Of a DNA stretch of 64,000 nucleotides, positions 1 through 10,213 are shown one piece after another (the stretch's first letter is position 1; every line of letters begins with the position of its first letter). The stretch is taken from the NCBI GenBank assembly GCA_016709545.1, contig JADJMO010000006.1, forward strand, positions 434,001 through 498,000. The letters run 5' to 3'. Under the pieces are notes generated by a model. That model saw only the letters and a list, made by a program, of their open reading frames with translations, ran no database searches and had not been told where the DNA came from. This stretch comes from Myxococcales bacterium (GTDB taxonomy: Bacteria; Myxococcota_A; Polyangia; Polyangiales; JADJMO01). The position numbers and the translations under genes were made by a program.

Positions 1-69
1 CGGGCCAACCTTGACGATCGGGTCGCAAACGCTGCCCGACCGAGAAACCGACAGGTCGTCTGGTAGCCG

Positions 70-609
70 TCACCGGATCCAGAATCGAAGCGGAGCGTTC
101 GCCCACGCGCCGGCGTAGTCGACCCCGATGCGCGCACCCCGGGCGATGCGCCGCGCAGGAACCGGCGTACCCGGGAGCAGCGTGAGCGGCGGCTGGGTGA
201 GGTCGTGCCCGTCGAGGCTGCGATCGATCCCGAGCGCGCGGCAGAGTCTTCCAGGGCCGTTGCCCATGAGGGTCTCTCCTTCGAGCGGGGCGAGGCCGCG
301 GATCAAGACCGCGGAGGCGTGTCCCTCGGCCTCGGTCACCACGTTGAAGCAGTGGTGCATGCCGTAGATCAGGTAGACGTACGCTCGACCAGGGGGGCCG
401 AACATCACCGCGGTGCGCGCCGTGCGGCCCTTGCTCGCGTGGCACGCGAGGTCGTGCTCGCCGACGTAGGCTTCGGTCTCGACGATGCGCCCGCGGCGCT
501 CCCCGTGGACGAGGATGCGTCCGAGCAGGTCGCGCGCGACCATCGTGGTGTCGCGGTCGTAGAAGGCGACGTCGAGGGGGGGCGCGTCGACGGTGCGGTC
601 CAGCCTCAC
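70..609 (-). CDS. mpg: 3-methyladenine DNA glycosylase (AAG/Mpg family)
   Basis: A monofunctional DNA glycosylase that removes alkylated purines such as 3-methyladenine in base excision repair. The 179-residue protein has the family core: the block VETEAYVGEHDLACH contains the likely catalytic Glu46, Tyr48 and His57, with the same Glu-to-His spacing (11) as human AAG. It is followed by GPPGRAYVYLIYGMHHCFNV and the NGPGRL segment, both typical of the family. The length is slightly below the usual ~190-200. I chose the GTG at 609 because its GTGA overlaps the stop of the upstream lipoprotein gene, implying translational coupling; the next in-frame ATG (543) would cut into the fold. Positions 1-69 beyond the stop show no recognisable feature. 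Confidence 0.93.
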   Translation of the reverse strand: MRLDRTVDAPPLDVAFYDRDTTMVARDLLGRILVHGERRGRIVETEAYVGEHDLACHASKGRTARTAVMFGPPGRAYVYLIYGMHHCFNVVTEAEGHASAVLIRGLAPLEGETLMGNGPGRLCRALGIDRSLDGHDLTQPPLTLLPGTPVPARRIARGARIGVDYAGAWANAPLRFWIR

Positions 610-2405
610 TCGAAGCGGAGCTGGTCGATCATGGCGGTGCCCGCGACGGCGCCGCTCTTGGTCACGAGGCGGATCGACTTGAGCTTGTCGAGCGCGACGC
701 CGGTGAGCTTGGCCAGCGGGACGTAGGCCGTCGCGAAGCGGCGCGGGCGCTTGGCCCAGCCGCTGCCGAGGTAGGTCGCGAGCGGGACGCTGGCCGTGCC
801 GCCGGCGGTGTCCGTGGCCTCGACGTAGAACGGGGTGATGCCGCTCGTCACGTCCGCCGTCGGCTGCGTGTAGTCGAACACAATCGCGGTCTTGCCCGTG
901 GGGGGCGCGACGGGGATCTCGAGCACGCCGCCTGTCGTGTCCCACTTGAGCTGCAACGCCATGATCTCGGCGATGACCGCGCCTGCGCCGGCGCCGCCGA
1001 GGGTGCCCGCGTAGGGGTTCACCGTCGTCGCCGCCATGGAGCCGCTGACGCTGAGCGAGCCGCCGGCGTCGGTCTTCACGGGGAAGGTGCCGACCGGGTC
1101 CTGGAACTTGCTGATGTGCGGGTCGGTCTGCTTGAGGCGCCAGCTGAGCGTGATGTCGCCGGAGCTCGCCGTGCTCACGAACCCGCTCGGGCCGGCGATG
1201 CGACCGAGATCGCTCGCGCCGGGGGTGGCGTCCCGCACGCGGGCGCGCATGAACGCGACGCCGTACTGGTTGATGACGGCCTTGTGCTCGTCGGCCGTGA
1301 CGGTCGGCGTGGTGCCACCCTGCGTGGGCGACCAGTCGTCGAGCGTGAACGTGTGCTTGCTCCCGAGGATGGTGACGAACGACGCGATGTTGCGCGTGCG
1401 GCCGTACTGGAGCGCGTTGATCGGGTAGATGACGTCGCCGTCGAGGCCGGCGTCGAACCAGATGGCCGGCAGATCGAAGCCCGGGATGGAGGCGGTGCCG
1501 GTGGAGCCGCTCAGCTCGCCCGGGTCGACGCCCTGGAACGACACGAGGCCGCGGATCTTCGCGCCGTCGGTGCGCGCGGCGTGGGGCACGAGGATGGTGG
1601 CGCCGCCGCCGCGCGAGTGGCCCGCGATGGCGACGCGGCCGATGTCGAGCTTGCACGCGAAGTCCCAGGTCGAGGTCTCCTGGGCGGTGAGCGCGTAGGT
1701 GATGCCCTCGCTGATCACCTGCGCGACGGTGTTCTGCTGGGTCCAGGTGAGCGCGGTGCCCGACGTGGTGGGGAAGAAGATCTTCGAGCCGTCGATGGAG
1801 AAGACGATGAAGCCGTGCGACGCCCAGTGATCGAAGATGCCGTTGTAGTTGTCGTAGATCACCCGCTTGCCGTTGACCGCGTGGTGGAACATCACCCACG
1901 CGTGACGGCCAGGGTGCACCGCGCCGGTGGCGTCGGTCGGGTACCAGACACGCACGTTCACGGAGGTGAGCGGCCCGAGCTTGGGGAACACGATGGTCTT
2001 GCGCGCGATCGCGAGCGGGCCCTTGGTCTGCGGGTCGAGCGTGTTGGCCGGGTCGGCGGCGAGCGGGGTCGCGGCGCAGCCCGTGGGAGGCGGCCCGGTG
2101 TCGACCCCCGTGTCGAGGACGCCCGTGTCGAGGACGCCCGTGTCGAGGGGACCGGTGTCGACGCCAGTGTCGCCACCGACGTCGCCGCCGTCGAGCCCCG
2201 TCGAATCGGTGGGGGTGCCGTCGGTCTTGGTTCCCGTGTCGGCGCCCACGCCCGTATCGGTCGCGCCATCGACGCTGCCGTCGTCCGTCCCCGTCTCGGT
2301 CGGGTCCTCGCCGACGTCCACGCTGCCCGAACAGGCCGCCGCGAGGCACGAGAGGAAGAACGCTGCGGCGGCCGAGGCCCCGCGCCCGAGTGTGGTTGCG
2401 CGCAC
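606..2405 (-). CDS. Secreted lipoprotein alpha/beta hydrolase with Asp-Thr-Gly linker
   Basis: Predicted outer-membrane or surface lipoprotein, about 599 aa. A signal peptide ends in the lipobox LAAAC (Cys25). A low-complexity linker of repeated DTG/LDTGV units follows, then an alpha/beta-hydrolase domain. Its nucleophile elbow GHSRGG and the preceding WYPTD and FHHAVNG stretches resemble chlorophyllase/PET-hydrolase-like esterases. The C-terminal third has no recognised domain and ends in a beta-rich QLRFE tail. The substrate is unknown; an ester is expected from the fold. The GTG at 2405 is preferred because it gives a normal signal peptide; an ATG at 2465 would add 20 residues before it. 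No clear Shine-Dalgarno is visible. It overlaps the glycosylase start by 4 nt. Confidence 0.85.
   Translation of the reverse strand: MRATTLGRGASAAAAFFLSCLAAACSGSVDVGEDPTETGTDDGSVDGATDTGVGADTGTKTDGTPTDSTGLDGGDVGGDTGVDTGPLDTGVLDTGVLDTGVDTGPPPTGCAATPLAADPANTLDPQTKGPLAIARKTIVFPKLGPLTSVNVRVWYPTDATGAVHPGRHAWVMFHHAVNGKRVIYDNYNGIFDHWASHGFIVFSIDGSKIFFPTTSGTALTWTQQNTVAQVISEGITYALTAQETSTWDFACKLDIGRVAIAGHSRGGGATILVPHAARTDGAKIRGLVSFQGVDPGELSGSTGTASIPGFDLPAIWFDAGLDGDVIYPINALQYGRTRNIASFVTILGSKHTFTLDDWSPTQGGTTPTVTADEHKAVINQYGVAFMRARVRDATPGASDLGRIAGPSGFVSTASSGDITLSWRLKQTDPHISKFQDPVGTFPVKTDAGGSLSVSGSMAATTVNPYAGTLGGAGAGAVIAEIMALQLKWDTTGGVLEIPVAPPTGKTAIVFDYTQPTADVTSGITPFYVEATDTAGGTASVPLATYLGSGWAKRPRRFATAYVPLAKLTGVALDKLKSIRLVTKSGAVAGTAMIDQLRFE
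2109..2153 (-). repeat. 15-bp tandem repeat encoding Leu-Asp-Thr-Gly-Val units
   Basis: Two perfect and one diverged copy of CGTGTCGAGGACGCC (plus-strand sense) lie in the linker of the lipoprotein hydrolase. The unit is a multiple of three, so copy-number changes would stay in frame and lengthen or shorten the surface tether. Similar Asp-Thr-Gly linkers occur in the lipoproteins at 17571-18545, 31661-34240 and 50722-51801. Confidence 0.8.
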
Positions 2406-2524
2406 CCACGGGAGGGTATCGCAATCACGCACCGCTCGACGTCCGCTCGGGTCGAGGTGCGCCACAGTGCCGTCCGGGTGCGACCCGTCCGGGCACGACG
2501 GATCTGCTAGGGTCCCGCCGCTCC

Positions 2525-3459
2525 ATGCCGACCGGCCCGTCTTCCCCGCCCCTCAGGGTCTCCATCGTCGGCGCGGGGTGCCTCGGGAGCGTGTACGCCG
2601 CGCACCTCGCCGAGGCGGTCGAGCTCACCCTCGTCGCGCGAGAGCCCGCGGGGGGGCCACTTCGGGTCGGTCGCGATCTGGGCGGTGAGGTGCGGGAGGT
2701 CACCGTGCCGTGGACCTCGGCGGTGCCTGCCGACGCCGAGCTCGTGCTGCTCGCGGTGCGCAGTGACCAGGCCGAGGCCGCCCTCGCGACGCTCGCGCCG
2801 GCGCGCGACGCGGTGGTGGTCTCGTTGACGCCGCTGCTGCCTCCCACCCGGGCGCGCCTCGCGGCGACGCTCGGCGATCGCCTCGTGTCCGCGATGGCCG
2901 GGGTCATCGCCTACCGCAAGGGCTCGCACGTCGCGTACTACACGCCGCGCTCGCTGCCGACCCGGCTGGGGCTGCCCGCCGAGCGCCACGCGGCCGTCGT
3001 CCGCGCGTTCCTCGCCGCACTGGATCGCGTCGGCCTCCCGACCACCGCGCCGCACGCCGAGGTCCCGGGGATCGTGGCGGCCACGGTGGTCGCGCTCCTC
3101 CCCATCCTGCTCGGGGTCCCCGCGGCCGGGGCTCGATCGACGCGATGCTCGCCGACGAGTCGGCGCTGAAGCTGGGCCTCGCGGCGACCAAGGAGTGCCG
3201 CGCCATCGCCCAGCGTCTCGGCGCGCTGCCAGGCTTCGTCTCGCTGTTCCTCTCGTTCGCCACGCCGTTCACGATCCGGGCTGGAATCAAGCTCGGAAGG
3301 AGCCGCGCGCCGGCCAGCATCGACATCCTCGAGGGCCACTTCGGTCGCCACCTCGCGCCGCAGAACCGCGCGCTCGTGGAAGACGTGTTCGCGCTCGCCG
3401 ACGGTCACGGCGTCGACAAGCTGCGCGCGCTCGCGACCCGGGCTGGCGCGCTGCCCTGA
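2525..3459 (+). CDS. Ketopantoate reductase (ApbA/PanE) family, interrupted by a frameshift
   Basis: NAD(P)-dependent 2-dehydropantoate 2-reductase-like protein, about 311 aa if repaired, which is the normal family size. The N-terminus carries the Rossmann motif GAGCLGSVYAAHL and the segment LVLLAVRSDQ typical of the family. The frame is lost near 3128-3131, in the G-run of GGCCGGGGCTCG. The continuation from about 3133 (SIDAMLADESALKLGL, then the helical C-terminal domain to 3459) is in another frame. Adding one G to the run would restore an intact protein, so a homopolymer sequencing error is plausible. Without repair the product ends at 3169. The true substrate (ketopantoate or another 2-oxo acid) cannot be told; no pan neighbours are present. 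Confidence 0.75.
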
Positions 3460-3498
3460 CCCATCGACGCAGCGGGCTTTCCGCGATACGCCCGCGCG

Positions 3499-6126
3499 GT
3501 GATTCCCCCGCATCTCGCCGCGCTGCGCATCCCCGTCCAGCAGGTCACCGTCCGCCACGATCCGGCGGCGTTGCCCGAGTTCGTCGACGGCGCGGGCGAC
3601 GAGCCCGACCTGTTCCGCCTGTTGCCCACGGCGGTGCGGCGCGCGTTCGACCTCGGCGTGCTCTCCCCCGACCCGTGGTTCCACGTGTTCGTCGAGTGCC
3701 CCTCCGACGTCGACGTGCTGCCGGCGGTGGTGTCGCGCGCGCGTCGCCGCGTCGCGGACCGTCCGCGCAGCCCCTCGGACGTGGTCTACGTGCACGACTT
3801 CGACGCACCATCGGCCCCGCGGCCGCTGCTCTTGCCGTCCGGCCTCGCGCCCGAGCTGCAGGCGGGCATGCGCGAGCTGCTCGACAACGTGCGCGTGCGC
3901 CTCGCCGCGCTCGAGGCCGATCGCGAGGTGAAGGCGGCCCGCGCCAAGCTGAACCAGGAGGGCAAGGAGCAGCAGAAGTCGGCGATGACCGAGCTCGAGG
4001 GCATCGCGCGCTCGCTCGGTTTCGGCCTGCGCTCGGTCGGCGGTGGCGTGCAGACGTTCCCCATCCTGCACGGCAAGCCGGTGAGCGCCGAGCAGTTCGA
4101 GGTGCTCGACGAGTCGACGAAGAAGTCGCTCACCGAGGCCGAGGACAAGCTCTCCGCCGCGATCGACGAGGCCGCCGAGCGCGTCCGCAAGCGCTCGCGC
4201 GAGATCGAGGAGCAGAACCGCGCCCTCGAGGAGCGCATCGTGCGCGACGCCGTCGAGGGCGAGGCGGGCCCTCTGCTCGATCGCTTCGGGGAGATCGCCG
4301 AGGTGCGCGACTGGCTGCTGCGCACGATCGCCGAGCTCGTCGCCTCGGTGGACGATCTCACCGCGCCGCCGCCGAAGAAGAGCAAGGACGAGGACGAGTG
4401 GCAGGACCCGGAGATCGCGACCCGCCTCCTGCGGTTCGTGGTCAACGTGTTCGTGACCCACGAGCCCGGCGAGGCGGGCCAGGAGAACGAGCTCGTCGCC
4501 GAGAGCGCGCGCGCGAGCCGCTCCTCGTTCGTGGGCCCCGCGGTGCCGGTGGTGTTCGAGGACAACCCCACGTTCGCGAACCTGTTCGGGTTCCTCGAGC
4601 GGCGCGTGCGCTTCGGCGCGCTGGTGAGCGATTTCACCCGCATCCGCTCGGGCGCGTTGCACAAGGCGTCGAGCGGTGTCCTCGTGCTCCGCGCCCTCGA
4701 CGTGCTCTCCGACCCGCTGGCCTGGGACCGGCTCAAGCGGGTGCTCCGCGCGCGCGCCGTCGGCCACGAGGACCCGATCGGCCCGCTCGGGCTCTACGCG
4801 ACCACCCTGCGGCCGCGGCCCTGCCCGATCGACACCAAGATCGTGCTCGTCGGCCCGCACGACCTGTACGCCCAGCTGCTCGACGCCGACCCCGACTTCG
4901 CCTCGCTGTTCCGCGTGAAGGTCGAGATCCCCTCCGACATCGACCGCACCCCCGAGGGCATCACGGCGCTCGACGCGCACCTGGTCCGCATCGCCAACCG
5001 GCGAGGCTGGGGCCCGCTCGACCGCAGCGCGCGCGCCAAGGCGCTCGATTTTGCCTGCCGCCTGGCCGAGGACGGTCGCAAGCTCGCCCTCTACGTCCAG
5101 CCGATCGAGGAGGCGCTCGCGTTCGCGACCGTGATCGCCGAGGAGCGCCGGCGCGATCGCCGGACGGGCGACAGCGAAGTGCCGCCCCCGCCGGCCGTGG
5201 TCGAGGGCACGCCGAGCCTGCCGCCGCCACCGGTCCTCGACTCGACGCGCACGCCCACCGTGGTCACCGCCCACGACGTCGAGTCGGCCTGGCAGGAGCG
5301 CCGCGAGCGCACCGCCGGCGCCGAGCGCCACCTGCGCGAGATGGTGGTGGCGAACGAGGTGCTGCTCGAGACTTCGGGTCTGCGCGTCGGCGTCATCAAC
5401 GGCCTCTCCGTGCTCAGCGCGGGCGACGTGCAGTTCGGTCACCCGATGCGCATCACCGCCGTGGTCTCGCTCGGCAACGAGGGGGTCATCGACGTGGAGC
5501 GCGAGGCCTCGCTCGGCGGCTCGCTGCACACCAAGGGCGTCGCCATCCTGCGCGGCTTCATGTCGTGGATGTTCGGCCAGGAGCGCCCCGTCGCGCTGCG
5601 CGCGCAGATCGCCTTCGAGCAGAGCTACGGCGAGGTGGAGGGCGACAGCGCCTCCTCCACCGAGCTCTACGCCATCCTGAGCGCGATCGCCGAGCTGCCG
5701 GTGCACCAGTCGATCGCCGTGACCGGCTCGGTCAACCAGCTCGGCGAAGTGCAGGCGATCGGCGGCGTGAACGCCAAGATCGAGGGCTTCTTCGACCTGT
5801 GCGTGGCGCGTGGCCTCTCGGGGCAGCAGGGCGTCATCATCCCCAAGTCGTGCATCGCGCAGCTGGTCCTGCGGGACGACGTGGCGGCAGCGATCGCCGC
5901 GGGCCGGTTCCAGCTGTTCGCGGTCGAGAAGATCACCCAGGGGATCGAGATCTTGACCACGGTGCCGGCGGGCAACCGCGACGAGAACGGCCGCTTCCCC
6001 GCGGGCAGCGTGTTCGGTCGCGTGGAGCGGCGCCTCATCGAGATTGCGGAGCGCATGCGCCGCGCCGACGGGGCGGGCGAGATGATGTCCGGCGGCGAGG
6101 AGCCCCAGGACGGAGAGAACGGTTGA
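3499..6126 (+). CDS. Lon-related protease (S16) with degenerate ATPase motifs
   Basis: About 875 aa, GTG start. The C-terminal S16 proteolytic domain is convincing: Ser717 in GDSASSTEL and Lys760 in GGVNAKIEGF form the Ser-Lys dyad with the 43-residue spacing known from E. coli Lon. The central part follows the LonB/YcbZ-like AAA_32 layout, with a long charged helical insert around residues 130-260, then PIDTKIVLVGPHDLY and DPDFASLF. However, the place where family members carry the Walker A loop (residues 61-75) reads FHVFVECPSDVDVLP, with no GxxGxGK[ST]. The Walker B-like strand reads GVLVLRALD, with Arg where Asp is expected. This suggests an ATP-independent Lon-like protease, comparable in concept to LonC. 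The downstream GNAT gene overlaps its stop. Confidence 0.85.
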   Translation: MIPPHLAALRIPVQQVTVRHDPAALPEFVDGAGDEPDLFRLLPTAVRRAFDLGVLSPDPWFHVFVECPSDVDVLPAVVSRARRRVADRPRSPSDVVYVHDFDAPSAPRPLLLPSGLAPELQAGMRELLDNVRVRLAALEADREVKAARAKLNQEGKEQQKSAMTELEGIARSLGFGLRSVGGGVQTFPILHGKPVSAEQFEVLDESTKKSLTEAEDKLSAAIDEAAERVRKRSREIEEQNRALEERIVRDAVEGEAGPLLDRFGEIAEVRDWLLRTIAELVASVDDLTAPPPKKSKDEDEWQDPEIATRLLRFVVNVFVTHEPGEAGQENELVAESARASRSSFVGPAVPVVFEDNPTFANLFGFLERRVRFGALVSDFTRIRSGALHKASSGVLVLRALDVLSDPLAWDRLKRVLRARAVGHEDPIGPLGLYATTLRPRPCPIDTKIVLVGPHDLYAQLLDADPDFASLFRVKVEIPSDIDRTPEGITALDAHLVRIANRRGWGPLDRSARAKALDFACRLAEDGRKLALYVQPIEEALAFATVIAEERRRDRRTGDSEVPPPPAVVEGTPSLPPPPVLDSTRTPTVVTAHDVESAWQERRERTAGAERHLREMVVANEVLLETSGLRVGVINGLSVLSAGDVQFGHPMRITAVVSLGNEGVIDVEREASLGGSLHTKGVAILRGFMSWMFGQERPVALRAQIAFEQSYGEVEGDSASSTELYAILSAIAELPVHQSIAVTGSVNQLGEVQAIGGVNAKIEGFFDLCVARGLSGQQGVIIPKSCIAQLVLRDDVAAAIAAGRFQLFAVEKITQGIEILTTVPAGNRDENGRFPAGSVFGRVERRLIEIAERMRRADGAGEMMSGGEEPQDGENG

Positions 6127-6590
6127 GCGGCGTCGTGGTGCGCGAGGTGGTCGCGGGCGACGTGCCCGCGGTCGTGGCCCTGGTCACGCGCGTGCTCGCG
6201 GAGTTCGGCCTCGTCTTCGGGGTCGGCGCCGCCACCGACGACCAGCTCCACGCGCTGCCCGGCTCGTACCGCGAGGCCGGCGGCCGGTTCTGGGTCGCGG
6301 TCGAAGGCGACCAGCTGCTGGGGACCTGTGGGGTCTTCCCCGTCGCCGACGGAGACCTCGAGCTGCGCAAGATGTACCTCGACGGCGCAGCCCGCGGTCG
6401 CGGGGTGGGCAAGCTCCTCCTCGACGAGGCGGTGTCGTTCGCGCGCTCGGTCGGCGCGCGCCGCCTCGTGCTCGACACGGTCGACGAGATGAAGCAGGCG
6501 ATCCGGTTCTACGAGGCCAACGGGTTCGCGCGCGACGATGCGCAGCTCCGCGGCAGCCGCTGCACGCGTGGTTACGTGCGCCGGCTCTGA
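6123..6590 (+). CDS. GNAT-family N-acetyltransferase
   Basis: 155-aa acetyl-CoA-dependent acyltransferase. The acetyl-CoA binding loop is visible in GAARGRGVGKLLLDEA (Q/RxxGxG/A type). The upstream strand LELRKMYLD and the terminal AIRFYEANGF are classic GNAT features. The acceptor (small molecule, peptide or protein) is unknown. The start is taken as TTG at 6123, whose TTGA overlaps the TGA of the Lon-like gene; a GGAGAG Shine-Dalgarno lies 6-8 nt upstream. GTG codons at 6135 and 6138 are alternatives. Coupling to the Lon-like protease suggests co-expression. Confidence 0.85.
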   Translation: MSGVVVREVVAGDVPAVVALVTRVLAEFGLVFGVGAATDDQLHALPGSYREAGGRFWVAVEGDQLLGTCGVFPVADGDLELRKMYLDGAARGRGVGKLLLDEAVSFARSVGARRLVLDTVDEMKQAIRFYEANGFARDDAQLRGSRCTRGYVRRL

Positions 6591-6597
6591 GCGCCGG

Positions 6598-9500
6598 TCA
6601 CACCGACAGCAGCACGAGCTCCACGGGCTTGGAGGTGGCCGCGGCGATGGCCCGCCCGTAGGCCTGCAGCTGCGTGGCGTAGACCGCGATCGCCTCGCCG
6701 AGCGCGCGGTCGGTCTTGTAGTCGACGACGACCCAGCGCTCGCCGTCGAGGAAGCAGAGATCGACGACGCCCTCGAGGAGGCACCGGGCTCCGTCAGCGC
6801 GACGGCGACCTCGCGGCGGTGCTCGACCTCGGCCGCCCGCACGAGCAACGGGTGCGCGAGGGCCGCGCGCACCCGCGCCGCGGCGACCTCGACCTCCTGT
6901 TCGGTGGCGCCCAGCAGGCGACCGTGGGCCCGACAGTGCGCGGCGATCCGGAGGCGACCTCGGGCTCGGCGAGGCCGAAGGGCACCGTGGCGAGCACCGC
7001 GTGGACGAGGGTGCCGAAGCGCTTGCCGCCGGGCTCTTCGCCCGTCCGGTCCCGTTTGTTCTGGACCTGGGCGAGGCGCACGCCGTTCAGGGCCGAGCCG
7101 TCGAAGCCGACCTCCTTGGACGTGGCCTCGGCCATCGCGGTGACCGAGCGCGTGCGCAGCGCCACGGTGGCCCCCCGCGCGAGGGCCTCGGCCTTGCGCG
7201 CGACGAAGCGGGCGTGATCGGCGCGCTCGCGCTCGCCGCGGGTCGGGTCTTCGTGCGGGTGCAGCACCGCCTCCTGGCGCAGGCCGAGGTCGGGCTCTTT
7301 GTCGAGGCCGAGCACGCGCGGATCCCACCAGGTGACCTCGTGTGTGCCCTCCTGCGGGACGTGCGCGCCGGGGACGATCGGATCGGTGCGACCCGCGAGG
7401 GCGTCGGGCCGCGCGAGCACCGTGTCGGTCCCGAACGGAGGGCACCCCGTGGCTGCCCGCGCGGCGCGTCGGTCCTTCGGCTGCAGCACCGGATCGAGCG
7501 GCGTGAGCCACGAGGGCAGGAGCCCCTCGCCGACGCCCGGCACCACCAGCAGGTCGCGCGCCCGCGTGGTCGCCACGTAGGCGAGGCGGACCGACTCCTC
7601 GGCCTCGCGGGCGAGCACCTCGACCGAGTGCTCCTGGAGCTCGGTCGGGATGCAGCCGGCGAGGCGTTCGACCCAGACGCGGCGCTCGTGGTCGACCCAG
7701 TGGGACGGCGTGCTCGGCGCGAGCGGCGCGGTCGGATCGACGAGGACGACGACGGGGAACTCGAGCCCCTTGGCCTTGTGCACGGAGAGGAGACGCACGC
7801 CCTCGGTGCCGTCCTCGACGACGGGGGCCTCGGCCGCGCCGCCCCGCTCGGCCGCGAGCTCGAGCCACTCGACGAAGCCCCGGAACGAAGTGGCGCCGCC
7901 GCGGGTCTCGAAGCGACGCGCCAGCTCGAGGGTGCGCAGCACGTTGGAGAGCGCCTGCTCGCCGGCGACCCAGGAGCCGAAGCCCGCGTGCGCGCGCGTC
8001 TGCTCCAGGAGCTGCGAGAGGGTGTCGGAGATCGGTCGGCGGTTGCGCCGCCGGTGCAGCGTACCCAGCAGATCGAGGGCCTCGGCGACCGCGCGGAGCT
8101 CGGAGCCGCTCGGGAGCTCGTCGACCAGCGGCGCGGAAGGCCGCAGGTGGAAGGCGCGATGGACACCACGCCCTTGCTCGTTCGCCGCCTGCGCCCTGGT
8201 CGGCCGAAGAGCCCAGGTGAACAGCAGGTCGTCGGGGAGCGCGAACAGCGGGCCGCGCAGGGTGGCGTACACGGCGAGCGAATCGTCGGGCCACTCGATC
8301 GCGGTCAGCGCCTGGCGCATGGCCTCGACCTCTTCGCGATCGTGGAACGAGCGACCACCGACGAGCACGTGCGGCACCTGCCGCGCCTCGAGGCCGCGCA
8401 CGTACGGCCGGCTCAGGTCTTCGCCGAACGCCTGCATGCGGCGGAACAGCATGCACACGTGGCGGGCGGCGACGGGCACGCGCGCGCCGCGCTCCTCGAC
8501 GGTGAAGCCACTCGACCGCAGGAGCCAGTCGACGAAGGCGCACGCCGCGTCGGGGAAGGAGCCCTCGATGACGTAGCGGGTCGGCTCGCGCGAGAAGTCG
8601 GAGTAGATGCGTGGCGAGGGCAGGACGACGAGCGCGGGCTGCGTGCTCACGTCGGCCCGCGCCGGGGCGAGCGGCACGTAGCGGGCCTGGGTGCCCGCGC
8701 TGTTCTCGTTCATCGCGAGGGCGAAGGCGGCGTTGATGGCCGACTGGAGCGCGGGGACCGCGCGGAAGCTCTTGGACAGGTAGACGACCTCGGCACCCGC
8801 GGCGACGAGGCGCTCCTTGACCGCGGCGTAGAGCGCGACGTCGGCGCGACGGAAGCGGTAGATCGACTGCTTCGGGTCGCCGACGAGGAACAGCTTGCCG
8901 GAGACGGGGCGCGCCGCGAGCGGGTCGTCGCAGCGCGGATCGTCGGCCGCGAGCAGGGCGAGGATGTCGGCCTGGAGTGGGTCGGTGTCCTGGAACTCGT
9001 CCACGAAGTAGTGGGTGAACCGTCCCTGCAGCTCGGCGCGCACGGCCGGCTCGGCGAGCAGCGCGCGAGCCCGCAGCAGCAGATCGAGGAAGTCGAGCTT
9101 GCCCGCGCGCTGGAGCAGGCGCTCGTACTGCTGCGCGATCGGCGCGAGCTCGGCGTGGAGGACCGCGGCGAGGTCGCGGCCTGCCTCCTCGACGAACCGA
9201 TCGAGCTCGGCCTTCACGCGGTCGCGGAGGGCGACGACGTCGCGGCGCGCGAGCCCCGCGGCCGCCGGCCCCGATCCGGTCGCGCGCGAAGAGCCCGCTT
9301 CGCCGCGCGGGGGCGCTGCGTACCACTCGCGTCGTCCACCGGTCCACGTCCACGAACGGCCGTATTTCTCGCCGCGTGCGAGGTTGACGAGCTCGGCCTC
9401 GAGGCCGTCGTCGTCGCGCGGTGCGTCGGCGCCGCGACCCGCGGTGCGACGCTCGTGCTCGCGGACGAAGGCCGCCACGGGCGCGAGGGACTTGCGGAGC

Positions 9501-10213
9501 CAGTCTTCGCGGTCGTCGGCGCGGCCCTCGACGCTCGCGGCCTCGCCGAGCAACCCGAGGAGCCGATCGATGGCGGCGGCGCGATCCCACGGCTCACGGC
9601 GCCACGGGGTCGGGTAGTCGCGGTGGTCGAGGAGCGAGAACGCGGCCTCGCGGAGCGTGCCCTCGGGACCGAGCGCGTTGCGGCCTCGGCGCCGCCTGCG
9701 CAACGTCCGGCGGAGACCCTCGGGCGGACGCTCGAGGGCGCCCTGGAACCAGCCGTCGAAGGCGCGGTCGAAGAGGGCGCGCGCCTCGTCTTCGCTCGCG
9801 ACGGCGAACAGGGGATCGACGCCCGCCTCGACCGGGCGCTCGCGAAGGAGATCGGCGCAGAAGCCGTGGATGGTGCCGATGCGCGCCTCTTCGAGCTGCA
9901 CGAGCGCGCGGTGCAGGTTCGGACGCGTGGCCTCGCTCGCGGTGGCGCGGGCGGCCTCGAGGGCCGTGCGCAGGCGCAGCTTGAGCTCCCCCGCCGCGGC
10001 CTCGGTGAAGGTGACCGCGACCACGCCGCGCAGCTCGGCGAGCCCGCGCGCGACGAGGGACACGATGCGCCCGACGAGCGCGGTGGTCTTGCCGGTGCCC
10101 GCCGCCGCCTCCACCACCAGCGTGGTCGCGTGGTCGGTCTCGATGCGCGCGCGCGCGCGGGCGTCGGCCTCGAGGAGAGCCTGGATCGTGTCGTTCATGG
10201 GAGGCTCGGTCAT
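6598..10213 (-). CDS. AddA-like UvrD/RecB-family helicase-nuclease, two frameshifts
   Basis: Superfamily 1 DNA helicase of an AddAB/RecBCD-type double-strand-break repair complex, about 1200 aa if repaired. The Walker A is EAAAGTGKTT near residues 35-44. Motif II lies in the THYFVDEFQDTDPLQ region, and motifs GDPKQSIYRFRRADV and LLSVHKAKGLEFPVVV are clear. The C-terminal RecB-like nuclease core DGERWVVVDYKTD is encoded near the 3' end. The frame changes twice in the 3' part. Around 6947-6951 the reading passes from PEVASG to RIAAHCRAHGRLLGATEQ, and around 6783-6787 from ALTEPG to LLEGVVDL. Protein similarity is good on both sides, so single-base sequence errors are possible. The ATG overlaps the AddB-like stop (ATGA). 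Confidence 0.82.

Noticed and set aside
2938..5706. 922-aa open frame on the minus strand
   Set aside because: Shadow of the Lon-like gene; Arg/His/Gly-rich composition with no domain.
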